The notes under the pieces: generated by a model
Databases searched by the model: none
What the model was told of the DNA's origin: nothing
What the model saw: only the letters and a program-made list of their open reading frames with translations
Position numbers and translations under genes: made by a program
Assembly (NCBI GenBank): GCA_017432615.1
Contig: JAFRIV010000018.1
Location: 1-46,515, forward strand
DNA: 46,515 nucleotides
Reading direction: 5' to 3'
DNA from: Oscillospiraceae bacterium
GTDB taxonomy: Bacteria > Bacillota > Clostridia > Oscillospirales > Oscillospiraceae
Shown here: positions 16,053 to 23,557 of the stretch, one piece after another
Position numbering within the stretch: the stretch's first letter is position 1
Layout: the number at the start of each line of letters is the position of its first letter

Positions 16053-16646
16053 ATGAAACTGGAAACAATCAAACCTTCCAAAACGGCACTTCTCGTGATC
16101 GATATGACGTATGATTTTACCGATCCGAACGGGAAGACCTTTTACCCGATGAACCGGGAGATCCTGCCCCGTATTGCCGAAGTGGTCAACCGGTGCCGGG
16201 AGATGGGAATGCTGATCATCTTTATGCAGCACTGTTACCGCAAGGATAAACCGGACCGGAATCTCGAGACCATGCGCCCGAACAGCATCGAGGGCAGCGG
16301 AGGAGAGGAGCTCGATCCCATCCTTCCGGTGGATCCCGTGAAGGATTATATCATCAAAAAACGCCGGTACAGCGCTTTCTTCGGAACGGATCTGGATCTT
16401 GTCCTGCGGGAACACCGTATTGAAACTACGGCAGTTGTCGGAACAAAGACGAATTGCTGCGTCCGCTCTACCGTACAGGATGCCTACTTTAACGATTATC
16501 GCGTCGTCGTCCTCAGTGACTGCGTCGGCACGAATTCCCCGGAGGTGAATGCGATCCACCTCTCGGAGATCGATAAATATTTCGGCACGGTCATGTCCTC
16601 CGAAGAATTCCTGAAGCTGGCGGAAAAGGAGATGCGGAAATCATGA
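16053..16646 (+). CDS. Isochorismatase/nicotinamidase-family cysteine hydrolase, 197 aa
   Basis: Cysteine hydrolase fold. The catalytic triad is visible: D17 in ALLVIDMTYDF, K103 in IIKKRRYSAF, and C136 in TKTNCCVRST, which carries the cis-peptide-type GxxTNxCV pattern with Cys135 in place of a more usual Val or Ile. Family members cleave amides such as nicotinamide, N-carbamoylsarcosine or ureidoacrylate, or vinyl ethers such as isochorismate. In a nucleoside-type operon, an amide bond in a base, a ring-opened base or an unusual aglycone is the most plausible target, but nothing here decides between them. The stop overlaps the start of the PfkB kinase (ATGA), implying translational coupling and related function. 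Confidence 0.88.
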   Translation: MKLETIKPSKTALLVIDMTYDFTDPNGKTFYPMNREILPRIAEVVNRCREMGMLIIFMQHCYRKDKPDRNLETMRPNSIEGSGGEELDPILPVDPVKDYIIKKRRYSAFFGTDLDLVLREHRIETTAVVGTKTNCCVRSTVQDAYFNDYRVVVLSDCVGTNSPEVNAIHLSEIDKYFGTVMSSEEFLKLAEKEMRKS

Positions 16647-17590
16647 GAGATGTGATCACCAGCGGATATGTCAGCATGGACCACATCGTAAAGCTGAACA
16701 GCCCGGTCAGAGTCGGCTTTACTTCGCTGATTGAAAACAAGACCTGCTCGGACATCTGCTATGGCGGATGCTCTGTCAATATTGCCTACAACCTGAGGAA
16801 ACTCGGGGTAGACTCTTTACCCGTCATGCGTGTCGGGGACGATTATGAACGGATCGGATTCAAGAAATTCCTGACCGATGCCTCTATTCCTCTTGATGCC
16901 ACCGAGATCATCCCGGACGAACGGACCTCTGTCTGTTATCTGCTGCAGGATAACGAAGGGCAGCATATCACGCTGTTTTATCCCGGTGCCATGGACGGAA
17001 AGTTTGCAAAGGATCTGCCGGATGATCTGTTTGAGGATGTAAGGCTCGCCATTATCTGTGTCGGTTCCGCACAGGATAATGAACTGTTTTTTATGAAATG
17101 CAAAAAGCACAATATTCCCATCGTTTTTTCCATGAAGGGGGATATGAACGCCTTCCCGAAACCTTTCCTCAAGGAACTTCTGGAATACAGCACGATTATT
17201 GCTACCAATGAAATTGAGCGGCAGACCATTGAAACGATTTTTCGGTCTTCCATGGAGGAACTGCTGCACAAAGGGAGGTGTACGCATCTCATCACGACCC
17301 TTGGCAGCGAGGGGAGCCGGTGCACCTGTCTGGAAGGCGGCGTGACAAAAACAGTATCTGCGCCGATCTGCACCTATGGCAAATGCGTCGACACCACCGG
17401 CTGCGGAGATGCTTATCTCACGGGCTTTGTCTATGGCTATCTTCACGGCTATTCCCCGAGAGAATGTGCATTGATGGGCAGCGTCCACGCGTCCTTTATC
17501 CTTGAAGAAGAGGGCTGCTGTACGGCAGCACCGGTGGAAGCAGCATTTCTGGAGAGATATGAACGGTTTCAAAGGGAGGTAAAATCATGA
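16643..17590 (+). CDS. PfkB/ribokinase-family carbohydrate or nucleoside kinase, 315 aa
   Basis: The sequence shows the PfkB fold: an N-terminal GYVSMDHIV and YGGCSVNIAYNLRKLGVDS (substrate-binding GG and N), and C-terminal VDTTGCGDAYLTGFVYGYL (residues 249-267) with the catalytic D256. The anion-hole motif is G-C-G-D instead of the usual G-A-G-D; I associate the Cys variant with several nucleoside kinases of the family, which agrees with the operon. The phosphate acceptor may be a nucleoside or the sugar released by the phosphorylase. Start and stop both overlap neighbours by four bases (ATGA with the hydrolase before and the phosphorylase after), so the three enzymes are made in step. Confidence 0.9.
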   Translation: MRDVITSGYVSMDHIVKLNSPVRVGFTSLIENKTCSDICYGGCSVNIAYNLRKLGVDSLPVMRVGDDYERIGFKKFLTDASIPLDATEIIPDERTSVCYLLQDNEGQHITLFYPGAMDGKFAKDLPDDLFEDVRLAIICVGSAQDNELFFMKCKKHNIPIVFSMKGDMNAFPKPFLKELLEYSTIIATNEIERQTIETIFRSSMEELLHKGRCTHLITTLGSEGSRCTCLEGGVTKTVSAPICTYGKCVDTTGCGDAYLTGFVYGYLHGYSPRECALMGSVHASFILEEEGCCTAAPVEAAFLERYERFQREVKS

Positions 17591-18336
17591 GCAGTCTTTA
17601 TATGCGTGCCACGCCGGATGCCGTTGGCAAATATGTAATTTTCTCCGGAGACCCCTGGAGAGTGAATGTCGTCAAGCAGTATCTGGAAAACCCTGTTGAG
17701 GTGGCCTTTTCCCGGGAGTTCAACACGTACACCGGAACCTACAAAGGCGTAAAAATTACAGTCACATCCACCGGGATGGGGGCGCCGACAGCGGCCATCG
17801 CCATGGAGGAGATGTACGAATGCGGTATGGAAGTTGCCCTGCGTATGGGCACTGTCATGTCCTTACAGGATGATATGCTCGGCCATTTCATCGTTCCCAT
17901 CGGGGCAATGCGCCGGGAGGCTACCAGCAAGACCTATGTAGAAGAGAGTTATCCAGCGGTCGCAGACGTCGGCCTGGTAAATATCCTCAACCGGACCATT
18001 ACCGATCACGGCAGGAAGTATTTAAACGGCATTTCCTGCACGATGGACGGTTTTTACACGCAGATGCATGACAGCCGCTTCAGCCTGGAGAGCGGACGGG
18101 ATATGAAGCCCGTTTTTGATCAGCTGAAGGCCCTTCATGTTTCGGGAATCGATATGGAGTCCTCCTGCATGCTGACCGTCGGCCGCCTGATGGGCGTAAA
18201 AACGGCAGTCCTTACAGTGGTCACCGTCCTGGAAAACTTGAAGAAAACGCTGGAAGGCCAGGAGCGGCTGGATGCGGAAGACCTGCTCTGCCGCATCGCG
18301 CTGGAGGCCATCTGGAGATATGCACAGGAGGCATAA
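17587..18336 (+). CDS. Uridine-phosphorylase-like nucleoside phosphorylase (PNP/UDP family), 249 aa
   Basis: Family: PNP_UDP_1. It would split a nucleoside with phosphate into base and sugar 1-phosphate. Visible phosphate-site elements are GDPWRV (21-26, as GDPxRV in Udp), R86 and T89 in LRMGTVMSLQ. The ribose-site Met-Glu pair is in IDMESSCML. Two departures stand out. The GTxG loop that normally continues with Gly is GTVM, and the uracil-specific Gln/Arg segment (FYPGQERY in E. coli Udp) is replaced by FYTQMHDSRF. The base recognised is therefore probably not plain uracil. The ATG overlaps the kinase stop by four bases. Last gene of the operon; a terminator follows after 40 bases. Confidence 0.88.
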   Translation: MSSLYMRATPDAVGKYVIFSGDPWRVNVVKQYLENPVEVAFSREFNTYTGTYKGVKITVTSTGMGAPTAAIAMEEMYECGMEVALRMGTVMSLQDDMLGHFIVPIGAMRREATSKTYVEESYPAVADVGLVNILNRTITDHGRKYLNGISCTMDGFYTQMHDSRFSLESGRDMKPVFDQLKALHVSGIDMESSCMLTVGRLMGVKTAVLTVVTVLENLKKTLEGQERLDAEDLLCRIALEAIWRYAQEA

Positions 18337-18375
18337 GAAAATCATATCTCCTTTTTGAAAACAGTCTATAAAAAG

Positions 18376-18420
18376 AAGAACGCAACCAGGGAAAATTGAA
18401 CCTGGAAGCGTTCTTTTTTT
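18376..18420 (+). terminator. Terminator of the nucleoside-type operon
   Basis: AAGAACGC (18376-18383) pairs with GCGTTCTT (18408-18415), extended by CCAGG/CCTGG across a small internal loop; T tract to 18420. Confidence 0.9.
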
Positions 18421-18448
18421 ATGCAATTATCAGATGCCGGTCTGAAAA

Positions 18449-18598
18449 CTATTCCAGATCGATCGGCTCAAGATCAAGCTGCTCGAGAATAGGAAGCAGT
18501 TTCGTGACACCGCAGGTGAAGAATCGGCAGACAGCAGATAAGGATATCAGGACAGGCAGGCTGACGCTGCTTAAACTGTTAAGCTGCGCTGCTGCCAT
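18449..18598 (-). pseudogene. Possible remnant of a minus-strand gene, 49 codons
   Basis: Between the operon terminator and the next promoter, the minus strand reads from an ATG at 18598 to a TAG at 18449. The last 20 residues (TKLLPILEQLDLEPIDLE and the residues before it) look like a genuine amphipathic protein C-terminus, while the upstream half is low-quality and no ribosome binding site is seen. It may be the tail of a degraded gene. The rest of 18421-18643 shows nothing I can support. Confidence 0.22.
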
Positions 18599-18643
18599 GC
18601 AGCGTCTGTGACAACTGTGAGAAAAAGTAATATGCAGAAGGAC

Positions 18644-18672
18644 TTGACAGACGACCCTTTGTTCCCTATAAT
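18644..18672 (+). promoter_or_regulatory. Promoter of the alpha/beta hydrolase gene
   Basis: Perfect consensus: TTGACA (18644-18649), 17 bases, TATAAT (18667-18672). Transcription should begin near 18679, which rules out the in-frame GTG at 18675 as start. Confidence 0.9.
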
Positions 18673-18758
18673 GAGTGAACGAAAGGTCACTTTATTTAAC
18701 GGAGATTGTTATGGCAAGGGAAATAGAAGAGGGACAATCGGGATCCGGAGGGGAAAAC

Positions 18759-19586
18759 ATGATTGAAAAAACATACGAAACGCCGTGCGGCAGCATTCAT
18801 TATTGGATAAATGACATTCCGGATCCTGGCTTACCGGAACTGGTTTTTCTCCCCGGTCTTACAGCGGACCACCGCCTGTTTGACAAGCAGATCAAATACT
18901 TTGAGGAGAAAACCCGCGTTCTGGTCTGGGATGCTCCGGAGCATGCTGCTTCCTGGCCGTTTGCCTCTTCTTTTCATCTGCGTGACAAGGCGTGCTGGCT
19001 TGACGGGATCCTGAAACAGGAAGGCATAGATGAGCCGATCATCGTCGGCCAGTCCATGGGCGGATATGTGGGACAAATGTATGCCCAGCTGTTCCCGGAA
19101 AAGCTGAAGGGCTTCATCTCTATTGATTCTGCACCGCTGCAAAGAGAATATGTTACCGCCGCGGAGATCTGGCTGTTGAAACGAATGGAGCCGATCTACC
19201 GGTATTACCCATGGAAGGCACTGCTGAAGCAAGGAACCAACGGCGTCGCAGCCTCAGAGTACGGCAGAAACCTGATGCGGGAGATCATGATGGTCTATGA
19301 TGGGGATCAGGCCCGGTATGCCAGGATCTCCGGCCATGGATTTCAAATGCTGGCGGAAGCCATGGAGGCGGATCTGCCGTATGAGATCAGGTGCCCGGCT
19401 CTTCTGATCTGCGGAGAGAAGGATCATGCGGGTTCCTGTATCCGATATAACAAAGCATGGCATAAGAAAACCGGCATCCCGATCCAATGGATCAAAGGAG
19501 CCGGTCATAATGCCAATACTGACGCGCCGGAGCTCGTTAACCGGCTGATCGAGGAGATGCTTACATCCGTATTAAGCAAGAAATAG
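18759..19586 (+). CDS. Alpha/beta hydrolase, 275 aa
   Basis: Cytoplasmic hydrolase of the alpha/beta fold. The oxyanion-side HG-like region is LPGLTADHRLFDKQI (about 31-45), the nucleophile elbow is VGQSMGGYVGQM with S99, the acid is probably D in ICGEKDHAG, and the catalytic His is in GAGHNANTDAPE. The start at 18759 has an excellent GGAGGGG five bases upstream; an ATG at 18711 with GGAG would add 16 residues and cannot be excluded. The substrate is unknown; family members include esterases, lactonases and C-C hydrolases. It has its own consensus promoter and terminator, so it need not belong to the preceding operon. Confidence 0.88.
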   Translation: MIEKTYETPCGSIHYWINDIPDPGLPELVFLPGLTADHRLFDKQIKYFEEKTRVLVWDAPEHAASWPFASSFHLRDKACWLDGILKQEGIDEPIIVGQSMGGYVGQMYAQLFPEKLKGFISIDSAPLQREYVTAAEIWLLKRMEPIYRYYPWKALLKQGTNGVAASEYGRNLMREIMMVYDGDQARYARISGHGFQMLAEAMEADLPYEIRCPALLICGEKDHAGSCIRYNKAWHKKTGIPIQWIKGAGHNANTDAPELVNRLIEEMLTSVLSKK

Positions 19587-19620
19587 CACTGGAGACCCAA
19601 AAGGGTTCCCAGTGCTTTTT
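19585..19620 (+). terminator. Terminator of the alpha/beta hydrolase gene
   Basis: AGCACTGG (19585-19592) pairs with CCAGTGCT (19608-19615), with an inner CCC/GGG stem, and is followed by TTTTT. It overlaps the stop codon. Confidence 0.88.
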
Positions 19621-19665
19621 AACGTTGGGCAAATCAGCCTTACCGGCTGAAGCGGACAGATGGAT

Positions 19666-21327
19666 TTATGCGGCAGGGGCTTCTTCCACAAAGACGATGC
19701 GACCCTGGGGTTCGAGATACTGTTCACCGATGGCGCCGCCAAGGCCTTCCGTGATATAGGTGATGAGGATCTGGTTGTCAAGCATGGTGCTTTCCTGCAG
19801 GTAATTGTTATCTTCGAACATAGTGTAGCCGTCACCCTTATCCTGCATCATATAGTTATGGCAGGCAACGGTATACGTCTTGTCCAGATCGAGCGGTTCA
19901 TCCCCGACCATGACGTTCTTTACACGGTATTCACCGTCTACGCCGACAAACATTTTGTTCTCATCCAGAACGACGCCGGAAGGAATGTAGGTGTGGATCT
20001 CAAAGGTAAGACCGGAGGGGATCAGCCATCCGCCGAATTCGCCGGGCCATGCATAGGCAGAATACTCGAGGCAATCGAGGATCTCCTGACCGGTTGCTTC
20101 GCAGACACAGAGCATATTGCCGAACGGGTGGACGCGCAGAATGTCTTCGCGGGTAATATCACCGGCCATGATGGGTACACGGATACCGCCGCCGTTGACG
20201 AAAGCAATATCAGCTCCGGAGACATAGTGGTAAGCATCCGCACAGAGATCTCCGATGCTTGTCTCCTGATTGCGGACGATGCGCACACCGGTAACAGGAT
20301 CTGCAATCAGCAGGTCGACGCCGGAGTAGGCAACGACTTCTGCCAGCGCTGCATTGAGCTCTGCGGTGGCTTCAACATAGGCGTCATTCATCTCAGATTC
20401 CAGACCGAGAACTTTCACGGCATTGTCTTTGGAGGCCCATTGATAAAGCCCGGTAGAGAGGGTGCCGTCCGTTGCGATGCGGAGATAGCCGACAGCTTCC
20501 AGCTTGGTGCCGCAGGCGGAGCGAAGCACTTCGTTGCCGTCCTTGTTGAGCATTTTGACCTGCTCTTTGTCGTGAGCGTGGCCGTCCAGCATGGCGTCAA
20601 TACCGGTGGTGTTGGAAATGATATCTGCATAGGTGTAAGGAATGCATTCCGTTTCATCGCCGAGATGGCACATGGCTACCACATAAGCTGCACCTTCTGC
20701 ACGGGCAGCATCGACAGCCTCCTGCACCTTGTCATAAAGCAGGGTGCCGTCATCCGACTGGAAGAAGCCGTAGACAAATTCACCGGTTTCATCCATAAAG
20801 TATTTGGGGGTGGAGCTGCGCAGAGTGTAGGGTGTGGTAATGCCGAGGAAAGCAATCTTTACACCGTCAAACTCTTTGATAATGTACGGATCGAACACCG
20901 GTTCACCCTTATAGTTGAAGTTGACACTGATGTAGGGGAACTCTGCCTGCTCCACCAGTTCAAAGAAACGGTCCATGCCGTAGTCAAATTCGTGGTTGCC
21001 CGGGATGGCAATTTCGTAGCCGAGCTTGTTCATGAGCGCGATATCCGCGCTGCCAGTCGTCATCGTACCGAGAGGCTCGCCCTGGATCGAGTCGCCGTCG
21101 TCGACGAGAATCACGTGATTGCCGTCAGCGACCAGTTTGTCACGGATTACATCAACGCCGGCATACGTCCAGCCCTGATCAACTCCGCAGTGCACGTCAC
21201 TGGTAAAGAGCACAACAACATCGCTCTGCAGTGCAGGCTCCTCCGGCGCGGCTTCTTCTGCAAAAGCAAAGAGACCCAGACCGAGGACCATAGAGAGCGC
21301 AAGGAGAATTGCGATGAGTTTCTTCAT
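19666..21327 (-). CDS. Secreted 5'-nucleotidase / 2',3'-cyclic phosphodiesterase family protein, 553 aa
   Basis: Exported dinuclear metallophosphatase of the UshA/YfkN type. A signal peptide (MKKLIAILLALSMVLGLGLF, ending FAFA|EE) precedes the N-terminal calcineurin-like domain, with metal motifs FTSDVHCG, DDGDSIQG, IPGNHEFDYG and a downstream GHAHD. The C-terminal 5'-nucleotidase domain contains GDLCADAYHYVSGADIAFVNGGGIR and the substrate-stacking region toward SAYAWPGEFGGWL. The start at 21327 is chosen because AGGAGG lies ten bases upstream and a signal peptide follows at once; an upstream in-frame extension is implausible. It has no LPXTG or lipobox. Likely role: dephosphorylating extracellular nucleotides, giving nucleosides that the BMP-type importer could take up. 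It is convergent with that region. A weak hairpin at 19632-19649 may end it. Confidence 0.92.
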   Translation of the reverse strand: MKKLIAILLALSMVLGLGLFAFAEEAAPEEPALQSDVVVLFTSDVHCGVDQGWTYAGVDVIRDKLVADGNHVILVDDGDSIQGEPLGTMTTGSADIALMNKLGYEIAIPGNHEFDYGMDRFFELVEQAEFPYISVNFNYKGEPVFDPYIIKEFDGVKIAFLGITTPYTLRSSTPKYFMDETGEFVYGFFQSDDGTLLYDKVQEAVDAARAEGAAYVVAMCHLGDETECIPYTYADIISNTTGIDAMLDGHAHDKEQVKMLNKDGNEVLRSACGTKLEAVGYLRIATDGTLSTGLYQWASKDNAVKVLGLESEMNDAYVEATAELNAALAEVVAYSGVDLLIADPVTGVRIVRNQETSIGDLCADAYHYVSGADIAFVNGGGIRVPIMAGDITREDILRVHPFGNMLCVCEATGQEILDCLEYSAYAWPGEFGGWLIPSGLTFEIHTYIPSGVVLDENKMFVGVDGEYRVKNVMVGDEPLDLDKTYTVACHNYMMQDKGDGYTMFEDNNYLQESTMLDNQILITYITEGLGGAIGEQYLEPQGRIVFVEEAPAA

Positions 21328-21428
21328 ACGGGAAAACCCTCCTGAATTGAATAATATTTTCTTGCCGCTCCTGCTAAGGTGAAAGCAGCAGCAAAAGCAG
21401 CAGGAATTACACTTCCGACACGCCATAA

Positions 21429-21457
21429 ATTTTATCATACCTGGCAATCACATTCAA
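21429..21457 (-). promoter_or_regulatory. Promoter of the 5'-nucleotidase gene
   Basis: Minus strand TTGAAT (21457-21452), 17 bases, TAAAAT (21434-21429). Leader about 95 bases. Confidence 0.6.
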
Positions 21458-21477
21458 GAGGAATGATGGGAAAAACC

Positions 21478-23391
21478 TCAAAATTCCTTCGGCAGGATCA
21501 GCGCCCGTACAGCATTGAGAACGGCAATCACCATCACGCCGACGTCCGCAAAAATAGCCAGCCACATGTTGGCAAACCCCAATGCACCGAGGATCAGGCA
21601 CAGCACCTTGATGCCGATGGCAAAGCAGATATTTTCATAGACAATGCGCATGCACTTCCGGGCGATACAGATCGCAAGAGAGATCTTTTTCGGGTCGTCA
21701 TCCATCAGGACGATGTCTGCCGCCTCAATTGCCGCGTCAGACCCCATCGCCCCCATGGCAATGCCGACGTCGGCACGGGAAAGGACAGGGGCGTCATTGA
21801 TCCCGTCTCCTACAAAGGCCAGGACAGAGGAAGAGTCTTTCTCCGACAGGAGTGCTTCTACAGCAGCTACCTTTTCCGAGGGAAGCAGTTCTGCATGGAC
21901 TTCGTCGATCCCAAGCTCTGCAGCAACAGTTTTTCCGACCTTTTCCCTATCACCGGTAAGCATCACGGTTTTCTGGACCCCGGCGTTGCGAAGGGAACGG
22001 ATTGCCTCTTTTGCATTGGGTTTGATCACGTCGGAAATCACAATGTGACCGGCATACTTCCCATCGATGGCCACATGCACGATAGAGCCGACGTGGTGGC
22101 AATCGATATACGGAATTTGAAGGCGGTCCATCAGTTTGCCGTTGCCGACGGCAACGGCCTTGCCGTCTACCGATGCCGTGATGCCGTTGCCGCCCAGTTC
22201 CACAACATCTGTGACCCTGTCGCGGCTGAGTATTCCCCCTGCTTTTTCACAGGCATCCCGGATGCTTTTGGCAATCGGATGGGTAGAGAACAGTTCTGCA
22301 TGGGCGGCGATTTCCAGCAGTTTCTGGTCGTCCAGAGGGCTGTGGTGGATCGCACTGACTTCAAAAACGCCCTTCGTCATCGTACCGGTCTTGTCAAAGG
22401 CAACGATTTTTGTTTTGGAAAGAGCTTCCAGATAATTGGAACCCTTGACGAGCACGCCTCCGCGGCTTGCTCCGCCGATCCCGGCAAAAAAGCTCAGAGG
22501 AATGCTTACGACCAGTGCGCAGGGGCAGCTGATTACCAGAAAAGTCAATGCGCGATAGATCCATTCACCCCAGGAAGGCGCCTGCCCCGTAAGGAGACAA
22601 AAAAGGGGAGGGAGAACAGCCAGTGCCAGCGCGGAATAGCAGACAGCCGGTGTATAGAACCGGGCAAAGCGGGAAATAAAAGCTTCTGACCGGGATTTTC
22701 TGGAGGTCGCATTTTCCACCATGTCAAGGATCTTTGACACCGTCGACTCCCCGAACTCCCTGGTTGTACGGATCTTCAGCACTCCGCTGAGGTTGATGCA
22801 GCCGCTGATGACGTCATCCTGCACGGCCACTTCACGCGGCACGCTCTCTCCGGTGAGGGCGCTGGTGTCAAGCATACTGCTGCCTTCGGTAACACAGCCG
22901 TCAATCGGGATCTTCTCCCCGGGCTGCACAACAATTACAGTACCGATCGCCACTTCGTCCGGATCGATCTGCACAAGTTCTCCATCCTGCTCGATATTGG
23001 CATAGTCCGGGCGGATATCCATCAGGGCACTGATATTCTGGCGGCTTTTGCCGACAGCATAACTCTGGAACAGCTCCCCGATCTGATAGAAAAGCATGAC
23101 GGCAATAGCCTCGGTATAATCACCGTTTTTCCGGATCAGCGCAATGGCAATGGCACCCAGGGTAGCTACCGCCATCAGGAAGTTTTCATCAAATACCTGC
23201 CGGTTCAGGATCCCCTTCCAGGCTTTTTGCAGGATATCATGGCCGATGATCAGATACGGGACCAGATACAGGAAAAACCAGACCGGTTCCTGTACGGTGT
23301 CACCGAACATTCTGACCGCAACAGTGAGAACGATCATCAGCACGGCGGACACAAGAATGCGAAGGAGCATTTTTTTCTGTTTCTTATTCAT
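21478..23391 (-). CDS. P1B-type heavy-metal ATPase (Zn/Cd/Pb class, CadA/ZntA-like), 637 aa
   Basis: Metal-exporting P-type ATPase in the cytoplasmic membrane. The metal motif CPCALVVSIP (C289 and C291) fits the CPC-x4-SxP pattern of the Zn/Cd/Pb subgroup. The phosphorylation site is D333 in DKTGTMTKG, with TGES (LTGESVP), MLTGDRE and VGDGINDAP also present. The N-terminus goes straight into membrane helices (MNKKQKKMLLRILVSAVLMI): the usual N-terminal heavy-metal-associated domain (GMTCxxC) is absent, although length otherwise fits. Upstream are a consensus promoter and a TGAA-N6-TTCA operator, the pattern recognised by ArsR/SmtB metal sensors; no such regulator is encoded in the window. Exports zinc, cadmium or lead by family rule. 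Confidence 0.93.
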   Translation of the reverse strand: MNKKQKKMLLRILVSAVLMIVLTVAVRMFGDTVQEPVWFFLYLVPYLIIGHDILQKAWKGILNRQVFDENFLMAVATLGAIAIALIRKNGDYTEAIAVMLFYQIGELFQSYAVGKSRQNISALMDIRPDYANIEQDGELVQIDPDEVAIGTVIVVQPGEKIPIDGCVTEGSSMLDTSALTGESVPREVAVQDDVISGCINLSGVLKIRTTREFGESTVSKILDMVENATSRKSRSEAFISRFARFYTPAVCYSALALAVLPPLFCLLTGQAPSWGEWIYRALTFLVISCPCALVVSIPLSFFAGIGGASRGGVLVKGSNYLEALSKTKIVAFDKTGTMTKGVFEVSAIHHSPLDDQKLLEIAAHAELFSTHPIAKSIRDACEKAGGILSRDRVTDVVELGGNGITASVDGKAVAVGNGKLMDRLQIPYIDCHHVGSIVHVAIDGKYAGHIVISDVIKPNAKEAIRSLRNAGVQKTVMLTGDREKVGKTVAAELGIDEVHAELLPSEKVAAVEALLSEKDSSSVLAFVGDGINDAPVLSRADVGIAMGAMGSDAAIEAADIVLMDDDPKKISLAICIARKCMRIVYENICFAIGIKVLCLILGALGFANMWLAIFADVGVMVIAVLNAVRALILPKEF

Positions 23392-23410
23392 CGTTTAATA
23401 TCTTCCTTTT

Positions 23411-23435
23411 TTGAACATTTGAACAATCGTTCAAA
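23411..23435. promoter_or_regulatory. ArsR/SmtB-type metal-sensor operator
   Basis: TTTGAAC (23418-23424) and GTTCAAA (23429-23435) form a perfect inverted repeat that contains TGAA-N6-TTCA, the consensus of ArsR/SmtB-family operators (as in CzrA, ZiaR and CadC-type sites). An extra TTGAAC half-site is at 23411-23416. It lies immediately downstream of the -10, where repressor would block initiation. Confidence 0.75.
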
Positions 23436-23446
23436 TTTATGGGTGA

Positions 23447-23475
23447 ATTATACTATAGCATGAAACACTTGTCAA
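23447..23475 (-). promoter_or_regulatory. Promoter of the P1B ATPase gene
   Basis: Minus strand TTGACA (23475-23470), 17 bases, TATAAT (23452-23447): perfect consensus. Confidence 0.9.
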
Positions 23476-23494
23476 GCGGATCCGTAAAAAAAGG

Positions 23495-23528
23495 CAAAAA
23501 AACGGAGAACGTGCCAGGGCGTTCTCCG
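23495..23528 (-). terminator. Terminator of the FecBCD-methyltransferase operon
   Basis: Minus strand: CGGAGAACG (23528-23520) pairs with CGTTCTCCG (23511-23503), then seven T. It follows the methyltransferase gene by 30 bases. Confidence 0.9.
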
Positions 23529-23557
23529 AATTTCATGATTTCTGTATTCTCCTGATA

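Noticed and set aside
16053-16646. Isochorismatase as part of a siderophore gene cluster
   Set aside because: No entA/B/E-like or NRPS genes are nearby; the family is broad and the setting is nucleoside-type catabolism.
18675-18758. GTG at 18675 as start of the alpha/beta hydrolase
   Set aside because: It lies before the transcription start expected from the TTGACA/TATAAT promoter at 18644-18672.
19660-21345. 561-codon plus-strand ORF over the 5'-nucleotidase
   Set aside because: Exact antisense of a gene with metallophosphatase motifs and a signal peptide.
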